A stretch of 10,289 bases of DNA from Candidatus Parcubacteria bacterium (GTDB lineage: Bacteria > Patescibacteriota > Minisyncoccia > Phycocordibacterales > Phycocordibacteraceae). Positions within the stretch are counted from its first letter, which is position 1. Each line of letters begins with the position of its first letter. The notes under the pieces were generated by a model, which was not told the origin of the DNA, searched no databases, and was given only the letters and a program-made list of their open reading frames with translations. The stretch spans positions 1-10,289 of the forward strand of contig DAIDID010000013.1 in assembly GCA_027459545.1 (NCBI GenBank), written 5' to 3'. Below, in pieces: positions 1 through 6,654 of this stretch. A program made the position numbers and the translations under genes.

Positions 1-313
1 ACACTATTTCCATCAAGTGCTCAGCTTGATTTCGCGTACGCCCAAATCCCTCTAGCACAATTCCTACATGCGAATCTATGTCGAGTAGCGCACTTTCAAG
101 TAGGTAATCCGCGAACCAATTCGGCAAAAAAGTGCCTTTGTCATACATCTCTCGGACTCGGGGAGAAAATGGCTCATTTCCATCGCGAATTTCTTTTATT
201 CGATCTCCAGATGAAAGTCTCATCCAGTTTAACTCCTCTGATAGCAACTTCGCCTGTGTTCCCTTTCCAGATCCTGGGCGCCCGATAAGTAAAATTGTAT
301 GTGTGTGTTCCAT
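1..313 (-). CDS. adk: Adenylate kinase family protein, N-terminal 104 residues (runs off left edge)
   Basis: Adenylate kinases convert AMP and ATP to two ADP in the cytoplasm. I translated this open end myself: an ATG at 311-313 opens a frame that stays open to base 1. Residues 11-20 form the P-loop (G-x-PGSGKGTQ), residues 34-37 give SSGD where the family has S/T-T-G-D, and residues 87-93 read LEGFGRT where the family has LDGFPRT. The usual Asp is therefore Glu88 and the usual Pro is Gly91; Arg92 is kept. The Arg expected three residues after SSGD is Lys40. It follows the guanylate kinase family gene by 11 bases, as the last visible member of the secY end of the cluster, and secY–adk is the classical order. 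No ribosome binding site is seen. Family membership is secure, but strict AMP specificity is less so because several substrate-site residues differ. The lid domain lies outside the window. Confidence 0.88.
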   Translation of the reverse strand, partial: MEHTHTILLIGRPGSGKGTQAKLLSEELNWMRLSSGDRIKEIRDGNEPFSPRVREMYDKGTFLPNWFADYLLESALLDIDSHVGIVLEGFGRTRNQAEHLMEIV

Positions 314-324
314 TATTTTATGTA

Positions 325-912
325 TTATATTTGAATTGAGTGTATAGCGCTAGTTATCTGCTGTTTTGCTGCGTCGAGCTTTCCAGGAAAGTTTTGAATT
401 ACAAAATCTGCAGTTTTCTTGAAAGGAATCTCATCTTCATATCGTTGTTTTCGCTGTGCGAGCTCTTCTTCAGAAATAGGTGCACGCGCACGAACGCGTT
501 TTTCAAGTTCATCCCATGACCCAGCATCTACATACATAAGCACCAGCTGCTCCGGTGGAAGAATTGATTGAATTTGACGTACACCTTGCACTTCCATTTC
601 TTTGAGAAGAATTTTTCCGAGCCGAAGTCCTTTCAGGACTTCGGCTCTTGAAGTACCGTAGAAATTTCCACCAAATTCCGCGCTCTCAATAAATTCTCCT
701 GCGTCTACTTTTGATTTAAATTCGTCAATAGTTAAAAATTGATATGCGCTGTTTTCTGCAGATGGTCTGCGTTCGCGTGTTGTATACGTCGCGGGGTATT
801 CTATTTCTGGAAATGTTTCTTTTATATAGCTTATGAGCACACTCTTTCCGCTACCTGTCGGACCAATTACTAAAATAAATATGCCTTTTTTCGGGGCAGG
901 ATCGTCTTCCAT
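325..912 (-). CDS. gmk: Guanylate kinase family protein
   Basis: Guanylate kinase phosphorylates GMP to GDP with ATP in the cytoplasm. The product is 195 residues, close to the usual 190-210. Residues 17-24 (GPTGSGKS) are the P-loop and residues 43-46 (YTTR) the start of the GMP-binding domain. Residues 74-87 (FIESAEFGGNFYGT) keep the Glu and the YG-T/S of the guanine site, 101-110 (ILLKEMEVQG) match the usual L-E-I-D-x-Q-G with Glu for Asp, and 139-152 match the lid (R-x-x-R). ADFVIQN at 168-174 corresponds to the D-[YF]-V-[IV]-x-N strand. The serine usual just before TTR is replaced (PATYTTR), and the RPxxGE segment is altered to RPSAEN. The gene lies 3 bases after secY and just before adk, so it is probably co-transcribed with them. 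The start is the first in-frame ATG after the secY stop. It could have shifted specificity, but the fold is clear. Confidence 0.88.
   Translation of the reverse strand: MEDDPAPKKGIFILVIGPTGSGKSVLISYIKETFPEIEYPATYTTRERRPSAENSAYQFLTIDEFKSKVDAGEFIESAEFGGNFYGTSRAEVLKGLRLGKILLKEMEVQGVRQIQSILPPEQLVLMYVDAGSWDELEKRVRARAPISEEELAQRKQRYEDEIPFKKTADFVIQNFPGKLDAAKQQITSAIHSIQI
619..647. repeat. Perfect 12-bp inverted repeat inside gmk
   Basis: Arms at 619-630 and 636-647 are exact reverse complements (GAGCCGAAGTCC on the plus strand) separated by a 5-base loop. It lies within codons for about residues 89-98 of the guanylate kinase family protein, with no frame disturbance. In mRNA it would be a strong GC-rich hairpin. 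It is not at a gene end, so I do not call it a terminator. Confidence 0.7.
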
Positions 913-915
913 TCT

Positions 916-2193
916 TTAATATTCCCGGAGAGATGCTTGTGCGTCAACTTTTCGCACCAAATCAAGCACTACTTGCACGGCAATGAGCAACGCTGTTCCT
1001 CCTACAAGAATCGCACTAATGCCCGTAATTCCTTGAATAATAAAAGGAATAACTGCTACAAAACCTAGAAACACTGCACCAGGGAGCGTAATTCGATTTA
1101 CAACTGCACTAATGTACTTCTCAGTCTCATTTCCTGGTCGTACACCTGGAACAAATGCGCCTGATTTTTGAAGATTGTCTGCCATGCGTTTCGGTTCAAA
1201 AATAACAGCTGTATAGAAATACGTAAATAGAATAACAAGCACAAAGTATACAGCTCCATATTCAAAGAGATTTGCAGAAAATGCCGCATACCAAGTGGTT
1301 GCAGTAGCAAGACCTTTAACGCCTATAGCGGTAAGGCCAGTAAGTGCCATTTGAGGCAAAAGAAGTAGTGAAAGCGCAAAAATTATTGGAATAACCCCCG
1401 TCTGCAAAAGACGAATGGGAAGATATGTTGCTCCACCTTGTTGGACATTTTGACCGCGACTCACTCGCGCATAGGCGATAGGTATCGTTCTTTCAGCATC
1501 TGAAACCACAACGACGGCGTAAATTACCACAAGCGCTATCGCGAGAAATCCAAGATATGCAGGAATCTGGGAAGTTGTAGCGGTATAAAGTGTCTGACTA
1601 ATTCCCGAAGGCAGTCTCGCAACAATACCAGCGAAAATAATCAACGAAACACCGTTTCCAATTCCAAACTCGGTGATGAGTTCACCAATCCACATAAGAA
1701 GTACCGAACCTCCTGCTACGAGGAATACGTTTGAAGCAAAAGCAAGCGAAGAAAGCGGACCTGCGATAATTCCCTGAGACTCAAGAAGAGAGAGAAATGC
1801 CACTCCCTGAAGAATTGCAATAGGAATTGTAATCATTCGGCTCCACATGATGAACTTCGTACGACCTGCTTCTCCTTCTTCAGTCTGCATGTATTTAATT
1901 TGTGGGAAAACAAACGTCGCAAGCTGCATAATGATTGACGACGTAATGTACGGACCAACTCCAAGCATCACGATTGATAGTCTCGAAAAACCTCCGCCAG
2001 AAAAGACATTTAGCAGACCGAAAAACTGATTATTTTGGAAAAAAGACGCAAGTGCGTTTTTATCAACTCCAGGAATTGGAATAGCAGCTAGAAAACGAAA
2101 TACCACAAGCGCTCCCAAAAGGAAAAGGAGACGCACGCGTATAGCTGGGTCTGTGAAAACGAGTTTGAGTTTATGTAAAGACTTTTTAATCAT
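916..2193 (-). CDS. secY: Preprotein translocase subunit SecY
   Basis: SecY is the ten-helix channel of the SecYEG translocon in the cytoplasmic membrane and works with SecE, SecG, SecA and the signal recognition particle. The 425-residue length is typical. Family landmarks appear in order: the FSGGGFSRLSIVMLGVGPYI segment after the first periplasmic region, the IGNGVSLIIFAGIVARLP loop, the cytoplasmic loop with RTIPIAYARVSRG followed by GGATYLPIRL and GVIPIIFA, then FTYFYTAVIFEPKRMADNLQ with FVPGVRPG, and a C-terminal helix ending VVLDLVRKVDAQ. Hydrophobic stretches spread through the protein match about ten membrane helices. The ATG lies 6 bases after the L15 stop, the usual spc-operon position, and the stop is 3 bases before gmk. 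No Shine-Dalgarno sequence is present. Nothing looks truncated. Confidence 0.98.
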   Translation of the reverse strand: MIKKSLHKLKLVFTDPAIRVRLLFLLGALVVFRFLAAIPIPGVDKNALASFFQNNQFFGLLNVFSGGGFSRLSIVMLGVGPYITSSIIMQLATFVFPQIKYMQTEEGEAGRTKFIMWSRMITIPIAILQGVAFLSLLESQGIIAGPLSSLAFASNVFLVAGGSVLLMWIGELITEFGIGNGVSLIIFAGIVARLPSGISQTLYTATTSQIPAYLGFLAIALVVIYAVVVVSDAERTIPIAYARVSRGQNVQQGGATYLPIRLLQTGVIPIIFALSLLLLPQMALTGLTAIGVKGLATATTWYAAFSANLFEYGAVYFVLVILFTYFYTAVIFEPKRMADNLQKSGAFVPGVRPGNETEKYISAVVNRITLPGAVFLGFVAVIPFIIQGITGISAILVGGTALLIAVQVVLDLVRKVDAQASLREY

Positions 2194-2199
2194 TGCAAT

Positions 2200-2646
2200 T
2201 TAGAGCACTGATCCTCCTGCTGCCTCAATTGCTACTTTCGCCTTCTCTGATATGGCGAGACCTGAGAGATCAAGCTTCTTCGTAATTGTACCAGTTCCGA
2301 GAATTTTTACTGGCAACACGCGTCCGCCACGTGTGTTGGTCATACCCTTTTGAGTAAGTGTTGCAAGTGTAACGGTATCTCCTGCGGTAAATGCTAGCTC
2401 AAGTGCTGCAAGGTTTATTGGCATATAGTCAGGTGCGTTTCGCACAGTGCGAGAGCGATTTTTCCCATGACCGCGAAGCTTTGGGATTTTCTTTATAAGA
2501 TCGCGCATTTCTGGGCGCTTTTTGTGACCTGCACGAGCATTTTGACCTTTAGTACCTCGACCAGAAGTCTTACCACGTTTACCTCCTCGACCTACACGAG
2601 GACTAGTGATCTTTGCGTGATTTGCTTTTAGTGTGTTTGATTGCAT
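2200..2646 (-). CDS. rplO: 50S ribosomal protein L15 (uL15)
   Basis: L15 is a late-binding large-subunit protein that packs into 23S rRNA. The 148 residues are full length. The Gly/Arg/Lys-rich N-terminus is typical (VGRGGKRGKTSGRGTKGQ at about 18-35), and the C-terminal domain ends with KAKVAIEAAGGSV as in the family. The segment at 41-60 (HKKRPEMRDLIKKIPKLRGH) replaces the common Gly-rich stretch with the FEGGQMPL motif. I believe this is a divergent lineage form, not damage, because both flanks are intact and in frame. The gene follows S5 directly, 11 bases after its stop, so the rpmD (L30) gene that usually sits between them is missing. The ATG is preceded by CGCGT, a context shared with L14 and L16. 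Confidence 0.97.
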   Translation of the reverse strand: MQSNTLKANHAKITSPRVGRGGKRGKTSGRGTKGQNARAGHKKRPEMRDLIKKIPKLRGHGKNRSRTVRNAPDYMPINLAALELAFTAGDTVTLATLTQKGMTNTRGGRVLPVKILGTGTITKKLDLSGLAISEKAKVAIEAAGGSVL

Positions 2647-2657
2647 ACGCGGTTTAA

Positions 2658-3332
2658 TTATGAAGAAAGTCCTGCTTCTACTACCCTTGACTGTACAGGA
2701 CGAGCTTGTAGTGATTGTAGAGCTACAATCGTCGCTCGAGCAATGGTGAGCTTATTTTTTGTGCGACTGAGGATTTTGGTAACGACGTTTGTTACGCCTG
2801 CATACTCAAGTACGATACGCATCGCAGAACCTGCTACAAGACCACGTCCTGGCGATGGGATAATTTCTATATCTGATGATCCATATCGTGCTGAAACATT
2901 GTGTGCGATAGAGTTGTCTGAAGTCAAAGGGACGGTTATTAGATTTTTTCTTGCTGCACGAACGGCCTTATCGATAGCAAGTGCAGTATCTGCACCCTTT
3001 CCAAGTCCTACTCCCACACGACCTTTTCTGTCCCCTATGACAACAGTTACACTAAAAGAGAAACGTCGACCTCCACCCATCACACGAGCAACACGACGCA
3101 CATCAAGCGTAGCTTGCTCAAACTCAGCACGTTCGCGAGGTGCTCGCTCGCGAGGACGTCCAGTACTTCTACCTCCACGTCGCTGACGAATAGCCGTAGC
3201 TGGTGCTGCCTCCTCGCTTACAGTAGGCTCTGCAACCACTTCATCTAAAGCAGATTCAGAAGCGACATCAGTCACCTCCCCATCTGCCATAGGAATCTTT
3301 GATTCATTCATAATTATTTCGGTGTCAGTCAT
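2658..3332 (-). CDS. rpsE: 30S ribosomal protein S5 (uS5) with long charged N-terminal extension
   Basis: S5 binds 16S rRNA near the decoding centre and the mRNA entry channel and contributes to translational fidelity. The conserved core begins at about residue 70 (LDVRRVARVMGGGRRFSFSV), continues with VVIGDRKGRVGVGLGKG, and ends with GRGLVAGSAMRIVLEYAGVTNVVTKILSR and ARATIVAL. At 224 residues the protein is about 55 longer than E. coli S5. The surplus is an N-terminal tail, acidic at about residues 10-42 and then Arg-rich at about 48-68 (RQRRGGRSTGRPRERAPRER). Inner ATGs exist at residues 8 and 15, so the tail could start slightly later, but most of it must be translated to reach the core. 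It lies 30 bases after L18. The tail looks disordered and may contact rRNA (inference). Confidence 0.96.
   Translation of the reverse strand: MTDTEIIMNESKIPMADGEVTDVASESALDEVVAEPTVSEEAAPATAIRQRRGGRSTGRPRERAPRERAEFEQATLDVRRVARVMGGGRRFSFSVTVVIGDRKGRVGVGLGKGADTALAIDKAVRAARKNLITVPLTSDNSIAHNVSARYGSSDIEIIPSPGRGLVAGSAMRIVLEYAGVTNVVTKILSRTKNKLTIARATIVALQSLQARPVQSRVVEAGLSS
2713..2730. repeat. 18-base near-perfect palindrome inside S5
   Basis: Arms GATTGTAG (2713-2720) and CTACAATC (2723-2730) are exact reverse complements around a 2-base centre, within the C-terminal coding part of S5. It may be chance or an mRNA hairpin; no function is evident. Confidence 0.4.
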
Positions 3333-3362
3333 AGCAATGTGGGAATAATAAAGTGAGATTAT

Positions 3363-3746
3363 TTAAAAATGGAGTCCACCAGCTCGCGCAGCATCTGCTA
3401 GCGCTTTAACCTGCCCTTCATAGTTAAAGCCCCCACGATCAAATACAACAGTCGTAACTCCTGCTTTCTTTGCTTTTGACGCAATTTCTGCACCAACGAG
3501 CTCTGCTTGCTTTGATAATGATACGCTTTTTGCCTTTGCATCGGTCTTTGCTGGGCGACCATGTGCTGCAACGATAGTGCGTCCTGCAACATCATCAATA
3601 ATCTGCGCTTGCACAAATTTATTAGACTTCGAAAAAGCGAGTCGAGGACGTTCTGCAGTCCCAGAAATGCGTGCACGAACACGAGCATGTCGTCTACTTC
3701 GTAGATCCTTCTTAGTGCTTAGTTTTGTAGTTGGAAGTTGTGGCAT
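3363..3746 (-). CDS. rplR: 50S ribosomal protein L18 (uL18)
   Basis: L18 binds 5S rRNA and, with L5, anchors it in the central protuberance of the large subunit. The product has 127 residues, about ten more than E. coli, mostly in a polar N-terminal tail before KKDLRSRRHARVRARISG. The conserved ERPRLAFSKSNKFVQAQIIDD strand region and the C-terminal VVFDRGGFNYEGQVKALADAARAGGL motif are intact. It lies 30 bases after the L6 stop and 30 bases before S5, the standard spc order. The ATG is the only sensible start before the basic tail; no Shine-Dalgarno sequence precedes it. Confidence 0.97.
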   Translation of the reverse strand: MPQLPTTKLSTKKDLRSRRHARVRARISGTAERPRLAFSKSNKFVQAQIIDDVAGRTIVAAHGRPAKTDAKAKSVSLSKQAELVGAEIASKAKKAGVTTVVFDRGGFNYEGQVKALADAARAGGLHF

Positions 3747-3776
3747 AAAAATTTCAGAAGAGTATTTACTGGGATA

Positions 3777-4313
3777 CTATACAGATTTTTTACCCTGCTT
3801 GCGACGAATTACTTCGTTTTCGTATGCAATTCCTTTTCCGAGATATGGCTCTGGCGGCTTTACTGCACGCACTTCTGCTGCGAATTGCCCTACACGCTGT
3901 TTATCTGCACCCTCTATGCGAATAACATTTTTTTCTACGGTAGCTGTAAGCCCTTGTGGTACTGCAAGTGTAACTTGATGTGAAAAACCGACATTAAATA
4001 CGAGATCAGTTCCTTTAAGCTCTACTTTATATCCAACTCCTTTGAGTACAAGCGCTTTCTTGAAAGGAGTCTCTACTCCGAGCATCATGGCGTTTAGGTG
4101 TGCCGCAAAGGTTCCTGTAAGTGCGTGTGCAAGTCGGCTGGTATTTTTTGGAGTGATTATAACTCCATCAGGAGTTACCTCGATTGAAATAGAAGGATGA
4201 TAGGTCTTTGTAAGTGTTTCTTTAGAACCCTTTACAGAAAGAACTCCATCACCAGCAGTCACTTGGACCTTCGCTGGTACTTGTATTGGTTTTTTTGCTA
4301 GTCGAGATGGCAT
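3777..4313 (-). CDS. rplF: 50S ribosomal protein L6 (uL6)
   Basis: L6 is a two-domain protein at the base of the large-subunit stalk, near the elongation-factor binding site. I start it at the ATG at 4311-4313 because that gives MPSRLAKKPI, matching the family's MSRIGKKPI. The longer frame opens only with TTG and lies inside the end of S8. This gives 178 residues, the normal length. The second domain has VLKGVGYKVELKG and NVGFSHQV, and the C-terminus has the PPEPYLGKGIAYENEVIRRKQGKK signature. The gap to the S8 stop is 16 bases. The stop is TAG. Confidence 0.97.
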   Translation of the reverse strand: MPSRLAKKPIQVPAKVQVTAGDGVLSVKGSKETLTKTYHPSISIEVTPDGVIITPKNTSRLAHALTGTFAAHLNAMMLGVETPFKKALVLKGVGYKVELKGTDLVFNVGFSHQVTLAVPQGLTATVEKNVIRIEGADKQRVGQFAAEVRAVKPPEPYLGKGIAYENEVIRRKQGKKSV

Positions 4314-4329
4314 AAGAATGTATATAGTA

Positions 4330-4722
4330 CTACCAGACTTCAAAAAGCGTTTCTCCTCCAGCTCTCACACGACGAGCCTCTTTGTCTGAAAGAATTCCTT
4401 TCGGAGTTGAAAGAATACGCGCACCGAGGCCATTTTTTACGGTATGTGCTTCTCGAGCAGGAACATACATACGGCGCCCAGGCTTACTGATGCGCTTTAC
4501 ATCATGAATTTTATGCTTGCCTTGTGCGTCATACGCAAGAGTTACTTCAATAGTGCCGTGTCCCTTTTTAGAAACTTCCACTCTTTCAACAAATCCCAAT
4601 TCTTTAAGCTTATGAGCAATCTCCTCGAGGTGCTTAGAGTGAGGCACAGAAACCGTCTGGTTGCTTATAGCACCTGCATTCTTTAAACGAATTATGAAAT
4701 CTCCAACGCGGTCAGTTACCAT
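4330..4722 (-). CDS. rpsH: 30S ribosomal protein S8 (uS8)
   Basis: S8 binds the central domain of 16S rRNA early in small-subunit assembly. In E. coli it also represses the spc operon by binding its mRNA near L5; I could not identify such a site here by eye. The 130-residue length is standard. Landmarks are the N-terminal [14 protein letters not shown] helix, [19 protein letters not shown], and the C-terminal half with [29 protein letters not shown] and GGETLFEVW. The start ATG overlaps the S14 stop by 7 bases (4716-4722), a sign of translational coupling with S14. Confidence 0.98.
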   Translation of the reverse strand: MVTDRVGDFIIRLKNAGAISNQTVSVPHSKHLEEIAHKLKELGFVERVEVSKKGHGTIEVTLAYDAQGKHKIHDVKRISKPGRRMYVPAREAHTVKNGLGARILSTPKGILSDKEARRVRAGGETLFEVW

Positions 4723-4985
4723 GATGCTTTTTTTACGCCTGGGATTTTTCCTTCTCGAGCAAGCTCCCTAAAGGTAATGCGAGAAAGCCCAAACGCTCTG
4801 AGATATCCGCGGCTTCGACCAGAAATTGCGCAACGGTTTTTAATACGAACAGGAGATGAGCTTCGAGGCAGCTTTTGTAGGCCCTCATAGTCGCCTGCAG
4901 CCTTAAGAGCCGCACGCTTTTCAGCGTACTGTGCAGCAAGTTTAATTTTCTTGCGGTTTCGAGCGAGTTGTGAGGCTTTGGCCAT
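4716..4985 (-). CDS. rpsN: 30S ribosomal protein S14 (uS14), zinc-free form
   Basis: S14 sits in the head of the small subunit. The ATG at 4983-4985 gives [13 protein letters not shown], the classic S14 beginning, and 89 residues. A longer frame opens only with a TTG at 5010-5012, which lies at or before the likely transcription start and is rejected. The C-terminal half ([27 protein letters not shown], then [11 protein letters not shown]) is diagnostic. There is one Cys and no CxxC pair, so this is the longer form without a zinc site. It overlaps S8 by 7 bases. A 68-base gap to L5, long for this cluster, holds a promoter-like element and a small hairpin. Confidence 0.97.
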   Translation of the reverse strand: MAKASQLARNRKKIKLAAQYAEKRAALKAAGDYEGLQKLPRSSSPVRIKNRCAISGRSRGYLRAFGLSRITFRELAREGKIPGVKKASW

Positions 4986-4995
4986 ACGAAAAAGC

Positions 4996-5007
4996 GCTCC
5001 GAGGAGC
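4996..5007 (-). promoter_or_regulatory. Small GC hairpin in the S14 leader
   Basis: GCTCC (4996-5000) and GGAGC (5003-5007) are reverse complements; in RNA the likely form is a 4-bp stem with a 4-base loop. It falls right at the expected 5' end of a transcript from the promoter at 5015-5043 and is followed by GCTTTTT before the ATG. The arrangement resembles the S19 leader. Confidence 0.4.
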
Positions 5008-5014
5008 TTCAAGT

Positions 5015-5043
5015 AATGTATCAGTAAGTATTTACGCTGTCAA
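5015..5043 (-). promoter_or_regulatory. Putative sigma70-type promoter upstream of S14
   Basis: On the minus strand the consensus -35 box TTGACA (5038-5043) is followed by exactly 17 bases and then TACATT (5015-5020, 4 of 6 to TATAAT). A TG one base upstream of that hexamer makes it an extended -10. It lies wholly in the gap between L5 and S14, with a predicted start near 5008 and a leader of about 23 bases. Only one other TTGACA occurs on this strand as far as I could see, and it is also in an intergenic gap with the same spacing. Confidence 0.55.
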
Positions 5044-5053
5044 ACTATTTTTT

Positions 5054-5590
5054 CTAAACGGTCTTCTTTAGAGGAATACCGAGATGACGGAAAAATGCTT
5101 CAGCTTCAGGCTTTGATTTTGCAGTAGTTACAAGAGTAATTGCAATACCAAATATGTCTTTGAGATCTTCATCAGCGACCTCTGGGAAAATAGAATGCTC
5201 TTTAAGACCAATGGTTATATTGCCCATTTCATCAATTGCAGTAGCGTTTAGGCCACGAAAGTCGCGCGTACGAGGAAGTGCAATATGCACAAGCTTGTCG
5301 AGAAATTCATACATACGTGTTCCTCGGAGAGTAACTTGATATCCAACAACATCTCCCTCGCGAACCTTAAACTGCGCTATCGACTGTTTCGCAGAGCGAG
5401 GTGCTGGTTTCTGACCCGTAATGCGAGCAAGACGATCTTCAACAAGCTTAACGCGTGCTTTGTCTTTTGCAGAGCCTACACCTGAGGAAACAATAATCTT
5501 CATGAGTTTTGGTGACTCATGTATGTTTTTGTACTTAAACTCTTTTCCGAGAGTTTCAAAAGTACTTGCCTGTTTTTCTTTAGTAATCAT
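5054..5590 (-). CDS. rplE: 50S ribosomal protein L5 (uL5)
   Basis: L5 binds 5S rRNA and forms part of the central protuberance, contacting the small subunit across a bridge. The 178 residues match the usual 178-180. The family's N-terminal strand appears as SPKLMKIIVSSGVGSAKDK, followed by LARITGQKPAPRSAKQSIAQFKVREG, then RGTRMYEFLDKLVHIALPRTRDFRGL and EHSIFPEV. The C-terminus GIAITLVTTAKSKPEAEAFFRHLGIPL is also typical. It lies 26 bases after the L24 stop and before the 68-base gap that precedes S14. The stop is TAG. No Shine-Dalgarno sequence is seen. Confidence 0.98.
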   Translation of the reverse strand: MITKEKQASTFETLGKEFKYKNIHESPKLMKIIVSSGVGSAKDKARVKLVEDRLARITGQKPAPRSAKQSIAQFKVREGDVVGYQVTLRGTRMYEFLDKLVHIALPRTRDFRGLNATAIDEMGNITIGLKEHSIFPEVADEDLKDIFGIAITLVTTAKSKPEAEAFFRHLGIPLKKTV

Positions 5591-5616
5591 AAGCTTGAAT
5601 ATTAAAATGAATTGCT

Positions 5617-5931
5617 CTAATTAAGAACTTTCTTCCCTTTTACGGTTATTCGCACACGCTTTCCGTCTTTCATTTCTCGCCCAATTCGAGTGCCTTTCTT
5701 CGATACAGTATCCAAGAACATGACATTTGAGGCGTCAATAGCACGAGGTTTTTCAACTATTTGTCCAACCTGGTCTGATGTTCGACCTTTAAGGTGGCGC
5801 TTTACGAGTGCGACTCCATCAATCACCACCTTACCATCTTCACGAAGAACACGAGAAATGGTTCCCGTTTTCCCTTTATCTTTTCCAGATACCACTAGTA
5901 CGTGATCTCCTTTTTTTAGTTTCATTTTCAT
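5617..5931 (-). CDS. rplX: 50S ribosomal protein L24 (uL24)
   Basis: L24 is one of the proteins that start large-subunit assembly, near the 5' end of 23S rRNA and the exit tunnel. The KOW motif is at the N-terminus (KKGDHVLVVSGKDKGKTGTI, about residues 6-25), followed by VIDGVALVKRHLKG and the C-terminal KKGTRIGREMKDGKRVRI. The 104 residues are normal. A second ATG two codons in is a possible alternative start. It lies 36 bases after L14 and 26 before L5. Confidence 0.97.
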   Translation of the reverse strand: MKMKLKKGDHVLVVSGKDKGKTGTISRVLREDGKVVIDGVALVKRHLKGRTSDQVGQIVEKPRAIDASNVMFLDTVSKKGTRIGREMKDGKRVRITVKGKKVLN

Positions 5932-5967
5932 AAGTAATTTGTTATGGTGTTGATTTTCCAGAATGAA

Positions 5968-6345
5968 CTATACAACTTCTGGTGCAAGAGAGGCGATATT
6001 TTGCCACCCACGCTCGATAAGATCACGTGGTACAGGGCCAAAAACTCGATTTCCTTTTGGACCCATTTCTTTTCCTTGTTTTTCTATTATTACAACAGCA
6101 TTATCATCAAAAGATACGTAAGATCCATTTGCCCGGCGAAATGGCTTTACTTGTCGCACAACAACAGCTTTGTAAATATCCTTTTTCTTCGCTGCTTTTC
6201 GAGGCTGAGCGCTCTGCACTGAAATGATAACGACATCGCCAAGCTCTGCGTAACGGCGCTTTGACCCACCAAGCACTTTGAAGACACGAGCAACTGTTGC
6301 TCCAGTATTGTCTGCTACTTTTACTATTGTTTGGTCTTGGATCAT
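5968..6345 (-). CDS. rplN: 50S ribosomal protein L14 (uL14)
   Basis: L14 lies on the subunit interface, contributes to an intersubunit bridge and is the docking site for the silencing factor RsfS in bacteria that have it. MIQDQTIVKVADNTGATVARVFKVLGGSKRRYA is the canonical N-terminal half, and FDDNAVVIIEKQGKEMGPKGNRVFGPVPRDL is the canonical C-terminal signature. The length is 125 residues against the usual 122. The ATG is preceded by TACGCGT, identical to the context at L16. It lies 22 bases after S17; the stop is TAG. Confidence 0.98.
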   Translation of the reverse strand: MIQDQTIVKVADNTGATVARVFKVLGGSKRRYAELGDVVIISVQSAQPRKAAKKKDIYKAVVVRQVKPFRRANGSYVSFDDNAVVIIEKQGKEMGPKGNRVFGPVPRDLIERGWQNIASLAPEVV

Positions 6346-6367
6346 ACGCGTAGTGTTAAAAAGTTGC

Positions 6368-6646
6368 TTAATTAGTAACTATCTTGAAGTGCTTTAGCTT
6401 TGAAAGTGGACGGCACGCGACTATAGTTACCTGATCTCCGATCTGTGTCGTATTTCCAGTATCTTCTACTAGATACTTTTTTGTGCGAGTTTGATACTTT
6501 TTGTATTTAGGATGCTTTACATAACGCGACACAGCCACTGTTGCAGTGTCTTTCATTGCAGTTTTCACTACTACTCCACGAAAAGTCTGTGGCTTCACTT
6601 CGCGAGTCTTAGTTTGTATTTGTGTTGTTTCTTGAGTTTTTTTCAT
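6368..6646 (-). CDS. rpsQ: 30S ribosomal protein S17 (uS17)
   Basis: S17 is a primary 16S rRNA-binding protein with an OB fold. The core begins near residue 22 (FRGVVVKTAMKDTATVAVSRYVKHPKYKKY), followed by RTKKYLVEDTGN, IGDQVTIVACRPLSKLKHFKI. At 92 residues it has about 13 extra polar N-terminal residues rich in Thr, Gln and Lys. The ATG used is the only one upstream of the core. It lies 8 bases after the L29 stop. Confidence 0.97.
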   Translation of the reverse strand: MKKTQETTQIQTKTREVKPQTFRGVVVKTAMKDTATVAVSRYVKHPKYKKYQTRTKKYLVEDTGNTTQIGDQVTIVACRPLSKLKHFKIVTN

Positions 6647-6654
6647 AAAAGTAA

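Noticed and set aside
324..329. TATAAT on the minus strand before adk
   Set aside because: It overlaps the gmk stop codon and lacks a -35 partner, so it is probably chance.
2641..3186. 181-codon open frame on the plus strand opposite S5
   Set aside because: It lies entirely antisense to the well-conserved S5 gene; Arg/Ser/Thr-rich composition is typical of a shadow frame and no start signal is seen.
4986..5012. Upstream TTG start extending S14 by nine residues
   Set aside because: It would add residues the family lacks, and the TTG is at or before the predicted transcription start; the inner ATG gives the canonical N-terminus.
5944..6222. 92-codon plus-strand frame opposite L14
   Set aside because: Antisense to L14 with no recognisable domain or promoter; also overlaps another plus frame in a second phase.
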